Below are positions 1 to 6,182 of a DNA stretch of 7,930 nt, one piece after another. The position numbers were made by a program, and so were the translations under genes. The DNA is from an uncultured Flavobacteriales bacterium (lineage in GTDB: Bacteria > Bacteroidota > Bacteroidia > Flavobacteriales > Vicingaceae). A model generated the notes under the pieces. It was not told the DNA's origin and made no database searches. It saw only the letters and a list, made by a program, of their open reading frames with translations. Location of the stretch: positions 1 to 7,930 of the forward strand of contig CAJXFJ010000060.1 of the NCBI GenBank assembly GCA_913052515.1, in the 5' to 3' direction. Position 1 is the first letter of the stretch. The number at the start of each line of letters is the position of its first letter.

Positions 1-1
1 A

Positions 2-136
2 TTAATAAAAGGATTAATCTGCGGTTATCGAGTAGAAGAGATTGAGTTTAAGTTGACTCAAAAAGTACGTTATTTAGATAAACTTGTTGATGAACTGGCA
101 AGGGGAAAAAAGATGGAAAGCATACTAAGGAAATAG
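2..136 (+). CDS. C-terminal end of an unidentified protein (partial, 44 codons)
   Basis: This frame is open from the first bases of the window to a TAG stop at 134-136, while the other two forward frames close within the first 45 bases. The visible tail reads [16 protein letters not shown] and continues, rich in Lys, Arg, Glu and Leu, to end in ESILRK. It looks helical and basic, with no membrane segment or signal. I do not recognise the family, because too little is present. The gene runs in the same direction as the secreted-protein gene that follows after 85 bases. That gene has its own candidate promoter, so the two need not be co-transcribed. The alternative is a chance open frame, which is possible at this length. 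Confidence 0.5.
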   Translation, partial: LIKGLICGYRVEEIEFKLTQKVRYLDKLVDELARGKKMESILRK

Positions 137-150
137 ATAGAATCTATCTA
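134..150. repeat. Short perfect inverted repeat over the stop of the partial gene
   Basis: The sequence TAGATAGA-A-TCTATCTA has 8-base arms around a single central base, and its first three bases are the TAG stop of the upstream partial gene. A second, looser pair, TAGAAT (153-158) and ATTCTA (171-176), lies just downstream. The arms are AT-rich, a one-base loop is not physically favourable, and no T-run follows, so this is not a convincing terminator. It may be a protein-binding site or simply low-complexity TAGA-type sequence. Confidence 0.35.
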
Positions 151-188
151 AATAGAATCAATTAGAAACTATTCTAAGAAACTAGTGT

Positions 189-196
189 TACTTTTG
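189..196 (+). promoter_or_regulatory. Candidate Bacteroidota -7 promoter element
   Basis: TACTTTTG matches the Bacteroidota consensus TAnnTTTG exactly and lies 25 bases before the GTG start at 222. That would place transcription start near 203 with a leader of about 20 bases. The expected -33 TTG element is poor: only TTAG at 162-165 lies at roughly the right distance. The match and position are seen directly; promoter activity is inferred. Confidence 0.4.
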
Positions 197-221
197 CTTT
201 GCCACTACCAACCATTTAACT

Positions 222-965
222 GTGAAGAATTTTCTTTTATTAATCTTCATGCTTTTTTTTGGATTAACTCAAGCTCAGAATATCTTATTCAATGCTGAAG
301 GAGGCAGTCCTGATCCTTCAGCATTTTTAGAAGTTAGAAGTACCACTCAGGGATTTTTAGGTCCTCGAATGAATGAATCTCAGCGTTTAGGCATTGTTAA
401 TCCTGCACAAGGGCTCCTCGTTTTTCAAATTGATGGAACTATTGGCTTTTACTTTTACAATGGTTCTGCTTGGGATACACTAGGTGGAGCAACCACTGTA
501 ACCAATGTAAGCAACGTAACCAACGTAACAAATTCTGGTATTGCTATCATTAGAGACATCAAATCAGGAGGCTCAAATGGAGGAACTTTTACAAGTGGTG
601 TATGGGTTCAAAGAGACTTAAACGATATTGATGGTGATTTGAGCTTTGTATCTTTGGGAACCAACGAGTTTAAACTCGATTCAGGAACTTATGCAATAAC
701 CATTTATACACCCGCCTATGAAGTTAAAACTCATCAATGCAGACTCTATAATGTAACAACTGCCGCGGTTGAAGCCTATGGAAATGTTGCATATGCTGAT
801 AAGTTTTCTCAATCACTATTGACTACAATAGTAAGTGTTACGAATTCATCTGAAACCTTTCGAATAGAGCATCGATGCAGTGATACTGTTGGCGGAAAAG
901 GCCTAGGAGAAGGAGTAAACTGGGGTGATAATACATTTACCCAAGTTAAAATTGAAAAACTTTAA
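222..965 (+). CDS. Secreted fibre/adhesin-like protein with a phage-tail-type C-terminal domain
   Basis: This 247-residue protein is predicted to be exported. Residues 1-18 form a signal peptide with a hydrophobic core and a likely cut after TQA. Residues about 22-90 are the leader module common in Bacteroidota surface proteins: PDPSAFLEV, then TTQGFLGPRM, then NPAQGLLVF, ending FYFYNGSAWDTLGG. Residues 91-104 are a Thr-Asn-Val repeat linker. Residues about 108-247 resemble the terminal domain of phage tail and fibre proteins: GGTFTSGVW, a GTYAITIYTPAYEV strand pair, HQCRLYN (171-177), EHRCS (216-220) and the closing TQVKIEKL. By likeness this would be a beta-sandwich, probably trimeric, binding or displaying at the surface. 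The only two cysteines (173, 219) could form a disulphide. No T9SS sorting domain is evident. The start is GTG: an upstream in-frame stop at 183-185 with no ATG between, and the next ATG (249) would remove most of the signal peptide. Ligand and role are unknown. Confidence 0.85.
   Translation: MKNFLLLIFMLFFGLTQAQNILFNAEGGSPDPSAFLEVRSTTQGFLGPRMNESQRLGIVNPAQGLLVFQIDGTIGFYFYNGSAWDTLGGATTVTNVSNVTNVTNSGIAIIRDIKSGGSNGGTFTSGVWVQRDLNDIDGDLSFVSLGTNEFKLDSGTYAITIYTPAYEVKTHQCRLYNVTTAAVEAYGNVAYADKFSQSLLTTIVSVTNSSETFRIEHRCSDTVGGKGLGEGVNWGDNTFTQVKIEKL
492..536 (+). repeat. Degenerate 9-base tandem repeat (about four to five units) inside the secreted-protein gene
   Basis: The units are ACCACTGTA, ACCAATGTA, AGCAACGTA and ACCAACGTA, followed by a decayed fifth copy, ACAAATTCT. 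They are in frame and encode TTV-TNV-SNV-TNV-TNS (residues 91-105). The repeat joins the N-terminal leader module to the C-terminal domain. Because the unit is a multiple of three, copy number could change without breaking the reading frame. Confidence 0.8.
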
Positions 966-2390
966 TTAATCTTCCCAAACTTTTCCTGGGTTTAAAATTC
1001 CATTTGGATCAAAGGCCTGTTTAATGGCTTTTTGCAGAGCGATATCTTCAGGATTGAACATAACATCCATAAATTCTTTTTGCACCAAACCAATACCATG
1101 CTCACCCGAAATCGTTCCTCCTAGTCTTTTACATAGTTGAAAAATTTCTCGAATGCCTTGTTTTAAGTGCTCACCTTCCCAAGCTTCATCACTCATCTCA
1201 CCTTTCAAAATATTTACATGTAAATTACCATCACCTGCATGACCATAGCAAACAGACTGAAATCCATATTGTCTTCCTATTTCCTTCACACCTTTTAATA
1301 ATGCTGGTAATTCTGCTCTTTTTACCACGGTATCTTCTTCTTTGTAAATGGAGTTTGCTTTAACTGCTTCGCCTAAGCTTCTGCGCAATTTCCAAAGCTT
1401 AACTTTTTCTGCTTGTGACTCAGCTAAAAGGATTTCATCACAATCGTAGTTTTCTAATAGGGAATAAATCTGTTCCGCTTCTTGCATAAGCACTTCCGGA
1501 TAATTACCATCCAATTCTATCAATAAGTGCGCTTCAATATCTTCGGCTATATCTACCTCAATACCATGCACAAAACGCTGGGCAAACTCTAAAGCGTCTC
1601 TTTCCATAAATTCCAATCCTGATGGTGTAATTCCCAAATGAAAAATAGCCGAAACAGCTTGACAGGCCTCTTCAGCCTTTCGAAATGGAACCAAAAGCAA
1701 TAAGTCATGTTTTGGATGCGGAATAAGTCGCATCACTGCTTTAGTAATAATGCCAAGAGTACCTTCGCTACCTACCATCAATTGAGTAAGGTTTAAGGCG
1801 GTTGCATTCTTCAACACATTGGCACCAGTCCACATTAAGCGACCATCGGCCAAAGCCACTTCTAGATTTAACACATAATCTTTGGTTACTCCATATTTTA
1901 CGGCCTTAGGTCCTCCGCTATTCTCCGCCAAATTTCCACCTATAAAACAGCTGCCTTTGCTAGCCGGGTCAGGAGGGTAAAAAAGTCCTTTTTCTGCTAC
2001 AGCTTCTTGAAAAACCTGAGTAATAACTCCCGGCTCAACAGTTGCTTGCAGATTGGCTTCATCAATATCAAGAATTCGATTTAACTTTTCTGTACTAAGC
2101 AAAACTCCACCGAAAATGGGTAAAGCACCGCCACTTAAACCGGTTCCCGCACCGCGTGCAGTTATGGGCAATTTCCTTTTGTTGCAATAAGCTAAAATGG
2201 TTGCCACATCTTCGGCTGTATTGGGAAGCAAAACAACTTGTGGTAAATAGTGTAAATCTTCGGTGTAATCATGGTCGTACCTCAATAGTTCTACATGATT
2301 GCTTATTACTTTTTCTTTTCCTAAAAGTTGTTGAAAAAACTGAATATCAGATTCATCAATGTGCTGCCATTTACCACTACTACTATTCAT
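966..2390 (-). CDS. FAD-linked oxidoreductase, GlcD / D-lactate dehydrogenase type
   Basis: This 474-residue flavoprotein belongs to the family that oxidises D-2-hydroxy acids (glycolate, D-lactate, D-2-hydroxyglutarate) to 2-oxo acids and passes electrons to a quinone, cytochrome or other carrier. The N-terminal FAD_binding_4 domain shows the phosphate-binding loop ARGAGTGLSGG (78-88), then YPPDPAS, NLAENSGGPKAVKYG (153-167) and VGSEGTLGIIT (207-217). The C-terminal FAD-oxidase domain shows EDTVVKR (352-358), GHAGDGNLH (383-391), SGEHGIG (428-434) and the usual ending DPNGILNPGK. His384, His391 and Glu430 match the metal ligands known in related enzymes. There is no signal peptide, membrane helix or Fe-S domain, and no glcE or glcF partner beside it. 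The exact substrate cannot be read from the sequence. The ATG at 2388-2390 is the only suitable start before the FAD domain. It is divergent from the DPP IV gene and convergent with the secreted-protein gene. Confidence 0.93.
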   Translation of the reverse strand: MNSSSGKWQHIDESDIQFFQQLLGKEKVISNHVELLRYDHDYTEDLHYLPQVVLLPNTAEDVATILAYCNKRKLPITARGAGTGLSGGALPIFGGVLLSTEKLNRILDIDEANLQATVEPGVITQVFQEAVAEKGLFYPPDPASKGSCFIGGNLAENSGGPKAVKYGVTKDYVLNLEVALADGRLMWTGANVLKNATALNLTQLMVGSEGTLGIITKAVMRLIPHPKHDLLLLVPFRKAEEACQAVSAIFHLGITPSGLEFMERDALEFAQRFVHGIEVDIAEDIEAHLLIELDGNYPEVLMQEAEQIYSLLENYDCDEILLAESQAEKVKLWKLRRSLGEAVKANSIYKEEDTVVKRAELPALLKGVKEIGRQYGFQSVCYGHAGDGNLHVNILKGEMSDEAWEGEHLKQGIREIFQLCKRLGGTISGEHGIGLVQKEFMDVMFNPEDIALQKAIKQAFDPNGILNPGKVWED

Positions 2391-2458
2391 TTATAAATTC
2401 TAATTCAATTTATGTAAATTCGGGCTCTTTGAACGAAAATAACGAATAAATCACCTTT
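2391..2458. promoter_or_regulatory. Divergent intergenic region between the FAD oxidoreductase and DPP IV genes
   Basis: These 68 AT-rich bases must hold the 5' signals of both divergent genes. Each strand carries a one-mismatch version of the Bacteroidota -7 element: TAAATTCG at 2415-2422 on the plus strand, and TATTTTCG on the minus strand (complement of 2434-2441). Neither has a clear TTG at the -33 distance. No Shine-Dalgarno, hairpin or operator-like palindrome stands out. Promoter function is inferred mainly from gene layout. Confidence 0.35.
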
Positions 2459-4687
2459 ATGAAGCATATAAAAACCATTTGTTTAAGTCTAATTTTAACT
2501 GGAACAATATCTTTAGTTGCTCAAGAAGAAAGCATTGCCAAAGAAGCCCCCATTGAATCTAATTCCAATTTAAAAAAGTTTATCACACTAGCTGATATTT
2601 GGAAAGATCATACTTTTCGATCAAAAGGGGTATACGGCTTACGTTCGATGAATGATGGGCTTAACTATACCGTAATTGAAAGGGGAAAGGATGGGAAATC
2701 ATTGGTGCAATACAAGTACTCCAACGGAAAAAAAGTGAAAACCTTGATTGCTGCAGATGATATAAATTTTGAGGGTAAAAAATTGAGCATTGATGCTTAT
2801 GAATTTTCTGCTGATGAGAAAAAAGTCTTGATTGCCGATGAATTGGAAAGCATTTATCGTCGTTCTACCAAAGCACAATATTATATTCTAGATCTAAAAA
2901 CTAAAAAGATTCAAAAGCTAAGTGAGGGAGAAAAACAAATGTATGCTGATTTTTCGCCCAATGGAAATAAAGTGGCCTTTGTAAAAAGCAACAATCTTTA
3001 TTTAAAAGACCTAGAAAGTGGAAAAGAAACTCAAATTACAAGCGACGGGGAATACAACAAAATAATTAATGGTGCCTCCGATTGGGTATATGAAGAAGAA
3101 TTGAGCTTATCTCAGGCTTTTCAATGGTCAGTAGATGGAAAGAAATTGGCCTTTTATCGTTTTGATGAATCTGCGGTAAAGCAATGGAACATGAAAATGT
3201 ATGACGGCCTCTACCCCACTGATTATCGTTTTAAATACCCCAAAGCTGGAGAAGAAAATGCCATGGTTAGCATAAAGATTTTTCACTTAGAAAATAGTAA
3301 AACCATTGATGTGAAATTAAATCAAGCTTATGAGTATTTGCCTTCTATTCAATGGACCGAAGATGCAAACCAATTGGCTGTTATGAGTACGAATCGCCAT
3401 CAGAACGATTTACAAATCAATTTGGTAAATGCAACTGATGGAAGTAGCAAAGTAATTCATAATGAAACAAGTGAAACCTACATTGAAATGCCTTTCGATG
3501 TTTACTTCACCAAAGACAAAAAGCATTTCTTGATTCAAAGTGAAAAAAGTGGTTTTCGTCACCTCTATTTATATCAGATGGACGGTTCTTTGAAAAGACA
3601 ACTGACTGCAGGCAATTGGCCTGTAACAGATTTGTATGGTGTGGATGATCAAAGTGGCTTTGTTTACTATCAAGCTGCGGAAAAGTCTCCTTTAGATCGA
3701 AACATATACCGCATTGATTTAGAAGGTAAAAACAAAAAACGGTTAAGTTCGAAAGATGGGACAAACCGAGCCTCATTTAGCAAGAGTTTTGCGTATTTCA
3801 TAAATACCCATAGCACTGCAGATATCCCCAATTACATTACCTTAAATGATGCAAGTGGAAAGGAAATAAGGGTTCTTGAAAGCAATCAAGCTTTAAAAGA
3901 CAAGATGAAAGACTACACCCTAAGCAAGAAAGAATTTTTTACGTTTAAAACCTCAGAGGGAGTTGAATTAAATGGTTGGATGATCAAACCTGTGAGTTTT
4001 AATCCTAAGCAGAAATATCCAGCATTTTTAACCATTTATGGTGGACCTGGTTCGCAAACAGTAACCAATGCTTGGGGTGGAAGTAATTACCTATGGCATC
4101 AAATGTTGGCACAACAAGGTTACATCGTCGTTTCGGTAGACAACAGAGGAACAGGTGCTAGAGGAGTTGACTTTAAGAAAATTACCTACAAGCAATTGGG
4201 AAAATACGAAACCATGGACCAAATTGAAACGGCTAAATACCTAGCTTCTCAGCCATTTATTGATGGAAATCGAATTGGTGTTCAAGGATGGAGTTATGGG
4301 GGCTATATGTCGAGTTTGTGTTTACTAAAAGGAGCAGATCATTTTAAAGCAGCCATTGCGGTAGCACCAGTAACGAATTGGCGCTATTACGATAGCATTT
4401 ATACTGAACGTTACATGCAAACCCCACAAGAAAACGGCGATGGCTATGATGACAACTCGCCTATAAACCACGTTGATAAATTAAAAGGAAAATATTTATT
4501 GGTCCACGGCATGGCCGATGACAATGTACATTTACAAAATACCACTGAAATGATTTCTGCTTTGGTAGCAGCAGACAAACAGTTTGATTTGTTTATGTAT
4601 CCTAATAAAAACCACGGCATTTATGGTGGAAATACACGCTACCATTTGTACAAAAAAATGACTGATTTCTTAAATCAAAACCTATAA
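2459..4687 (+). CDS. Dipeptidyl peptidase IV (S9B prolyl peptidase), exported
   Basis: This 742-residue serine peptidase releases Xaa-Pro or Xaa-Ala dipeptides from peptide N-termini. Residues 1-21 are a signal peptide with a likely cut after LVA, so it acts in the periplasm or on the outside. Residues about 40-490 form the DPPIV_N beta-propeller. It carries DWVYEEE (208-214), whose Glu213 and Glu214 match the glutamate pair that holds the substrate amino group (205/206 in human DPP4); Arg134 may match human Arg125. Residues about 495-742 are the alpha/beta-hydrolase domain, with IYGGPGSQ (oxyanion Tyr527), the nucleophile in GWSYGGY (Ser612), HGMADDNVH (Asp687, Asn689) and NHGIYGG (His719). 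All catalytic residues are present and the length is normal for the family. The ATG start sits directly before the signal peptide. The two peptide transporter genes downstream suggest its dipeptide products are imported. Confidence 0.96.
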   Translation: MKHIKTICLSLILTGTISLVAQEESIAKEAPIESNSNLKKFITLADIWKDHTFRSKGVYGLRSMNDGLNYTVIERGKDGKSLVQYKYSNGKKVKTLIAADDINFEGKKLSIDAYEFSADEKKVLIADELESIYRRSTKAQYYILDLKTKKIQKLSEGEKQMYADFSPNGNKVAFVKSNNLYLKDLESGKETQITSDGEYNKIINGASDWVYEEELSLSQAFQWSVDGKKLAFYRFDESAVKQWNMKMYDGLYPTDYRFKYPKAGEENAMVSIKIFHLENSKTIDVKLNQAYEYLPSIQWTEDANQLAVMSTNRHQNDLQINLVNATDGSSKVIHNETSETYIEMPFDVYFTKDKKHFLIQSEKSGFRHLYLYQMDGSLKRQLTAGNWPVTDLYGVDDQSGFVYYQAAEKSPLDRNIYRIDLEGKNKKRLSSKDGTNRASFSKSFAYFINTHSTADIPNYITLNDASGKEIRVLESNQALKDKMKDYTLSKKEFFTFKTSEGVELNGWMIKPVSFNPKQKYPAFLTIYGGPGSQTVTNAWGGSNYLWHQMLAQQGYIVVSVDNRGTGARGVDFKKITYKQLGKYETMDQIETAKYLASQPFIDGNRIGVQGWSYGGYMSSLCLLKGADHFKAAIAVAPVTNWRYYDSIYTERYMQTPQENGDGYDDNSPINHVDKLKGKYLLVHGMADDNVHLQNTTEMISALVAADKQFDLFMYPNKNHGIYGGNTRYHLYKKMTDFLNQNL

Positions 4688-4765
4688 ATAGAGCAATTAA
4701 TCAAGACTTCAATTTTTATTATTTTAGTCACTTCTTAAACTTATCTTAACCCTTAAAATAAACTT
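4688..4765. other. Spacer between the DPP IV and first transporter genes
   Basis: This is 78 AT-rich bases. I see no GC-rich hairpin with a T-run that would end transcription after DPP IV, and no TAnnTTTG element that would clearly start it before the transporter. Read-through, giving one transcript with the two transporter genes, is therefore the simpler reading, though a weak promoter cannot be excluded. Confidence 0.5.
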
Positions 4766-6166
4766 ATGCAAGAGCGATCAGAATTATGGGGCCACCCCAA
4801 AGGACTATACATTTTATTTTTCACAGAACTTTGGGAACGTTTTAGTTATTACGGAATGCGAGCCATTCTTGTACTCTTTCTCATTTCTACTGTAAATAGT
4901 GACAATCCTGGTTTTGGATGGACTGAAGGTGATGCTTTAAAGCTTTATGGTTGGTATACGGCTCTAGTTTATATTATGTCTATTGCAGGTGGTTTAGTTG
5001 CTGATAAATTTTGGGGACAAAAAAGAACCGTATTAATTGGTGGTATTTTACTTTGCTTAGGTCATGGTATACTTGCGGTAGAAGCCTTATGGGCATTTTA
5101 TACTGGTTTGGCACTTATTGTTTTAGGGGTTGGCGGTTTAAAACCTAACATTTCTACTATGGTAGGTGGACTTTATCCACAAGGAGATGATCGCAGAGAC
5201 AAAGGATTTACCATTTTTTACATAGGTATTAATCTAGGAGCTTTCTTTTCTGCATTGGTAGTTGGCTACGTTGGTGAAGAAATGGGATGGCATTATGGTT
5301 TTGGCTTAGCAGGTATTGGAATGATTGTAGGCCAAATTGTATACATGTGGGGCCAAAAATATTTAAAAGGAGTTGGAGAGTCTACTCAAGACTTAACACC
5401 TGCTGAAAAGGAAGCCAAAAAGCGTCCTCTTACCCAAGTAGAAAAAGACCGTGTAAAAGTAATGTTGATTTCATTTCTACTTATCATCGTGTTTTGGGGA
5501 GCCTTTGAGCAAGCAGGTGGTTTAATGAATATTTATACCGCTCAAAAAACAGATTTATCACTTGGCTTTACATTACCCTTGTTAGATATTGATGCGATTC
5601 CTGCCTCTTGGTTCCAATCAGTAAATGCATTCTTTATTATAACCTTAGGTGTGCCAATTGCTTCATTTTGGGTTTGGTGGAAAAGAAAAGGAAAAGAAAC
5701 TTCCTCATTATTTAAAATGGCTATAGGCGTTCTAATTATGGGTTGGGGCTTTTTATTTATGACAGGAGCGGCATTAGAATACGAAGCAAATGGTTCTTCT
5801 GCTATGTATTGGTTGGTCTTAGCTTATTTATTTCACACCGTTGGTGAGCTTTGTGCTTCCCCAGTAGCACTATCTTTTATTACCAAATTAGCACCACTTA
5901 AGTATGCTTCATTAATGATGGGCGTTTACTTTGCTGCTACAGGTGTTGGAAATAAAGTGGCTGGCTTGCTAGGTGAATGGTCAGCTTCAGCAGGAGAATT
6001 ACAAATCTTTACTGGCATTGCTATTTTCTGTACGATCATTGCAGCCTTGGTGATTGCCTTATTAAAACCATTAAAGCGTTTAACGCATGGTGCAGAAGAG
6101 TTAAAAGCAGACTCGCACCATGAAGAACAAGAAGGATTTGAAATAGCTGATAAAGCAGAAGCTTAA
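4766..6166 (+). CDS. Proton-coupled oligopeptide transporter (POT/PTR family), compact 12-helix form
   Basis: This 466-residue inner-membrane symporter imports di- and tripeptides with protons. The POT signature ELWERFSYYGMR lies at residues 21-32, giving the proton-coupling ExxERFxYY residues Glu21, Glu24, Arg25, Tyr28 and Tyr29. Lys126 in GGLKPNIS matches the conserved helix-4 lysine, and FYIGINLGAFFS (151-162) is the second PTR2 signature. Glu248 in FEQAGG (helix 7) and Glu361 in HTVGELCASP (helix 10) match the peptide-binding glutamates. I count twelve membrane helices. The linker between helices 6 and 7 (about 198-230) is short and charged, so the extra HA/HB pair usual in bacterial POTs is missing. 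The C-terminus carries a tail of about 25 mostly acidic residues, with His-His at 451-452. The gene starts 78 bases after DPP IV and ends 16 bases before a paralogue. Which peptides it prefers cannot be read from sequence. Confidence 0.94.
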   Translation: MQERSELWGHPKGLYILFFTELWERFSYYGMRAILVLFLISTVNSDNPGFGWTEGDALKLYGWYTALVYIMSIAGGLVADKFWGQKRTVLIGGILLCLGHGILAVEALWAFYTGLALIVLGVGGLKPNISTMVGGLYPQGDDRRDKGFTIFYIGINLGAFFSALVVGYVGEEMGWHYGFGLAGIGMIVGQIVYMWGQKYLKGVGESTQDLTPAEKEAKKRPLTQVEKDRVKVMLISFLLIIVFWGAFEQAGGLMNIYTAQKTDLSLGFTLPLLDIDAIPASWFQSVNAFFIITLGVPIASFWVWWKRKGKETSSLFKMAIGVLIMGWGFLFMTGAALEYEANGSSAMYWLVLAYLFHTVGELCASPVALSFITKLAPLKYASLMMGVYFAATGVGNKVAGLLGEWSASAGELQIFTGIAIFCTIIAALVIALLKPLKRLTHGAEELKADSHHEEQEGFEIADKAEA

Positions 6167-6182
6167 ATAAAACACAGACATC

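Noticed and set aside
492..536. The 9-base repeats as a CRISPR-like or intergenic repeat array
   Set aside because: The units are contiguous without spacers, in frame and coding, so this is a protein linker repeat.
974..990. CCCA (974-977) and TGGG (987-990) as a possible terminator for the convergent genes
   Set aside because: The stem is only four pairs with a nine-base loop, lies within conserved codons of the FAD oxidoreductase (the NPGK-VW ending), and lacks a proper T-run.
2156..2449. A 97-codon plus-strand open frame opposite the start of the FAD oxidoreductase gene and into the divergent gap
   Set aside because: It lies antisense to well-conserved FAD-domain codons, its translation has no recognisable domain, and it ends just before the DPP IV start. 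It is a shadow frame.
3507..3776. An 89-codon minus-strand open frame within the DPP IV gene
   Set aside because: It is antisense to the beta-propeller coding region, shows no protein features and has no start signals.
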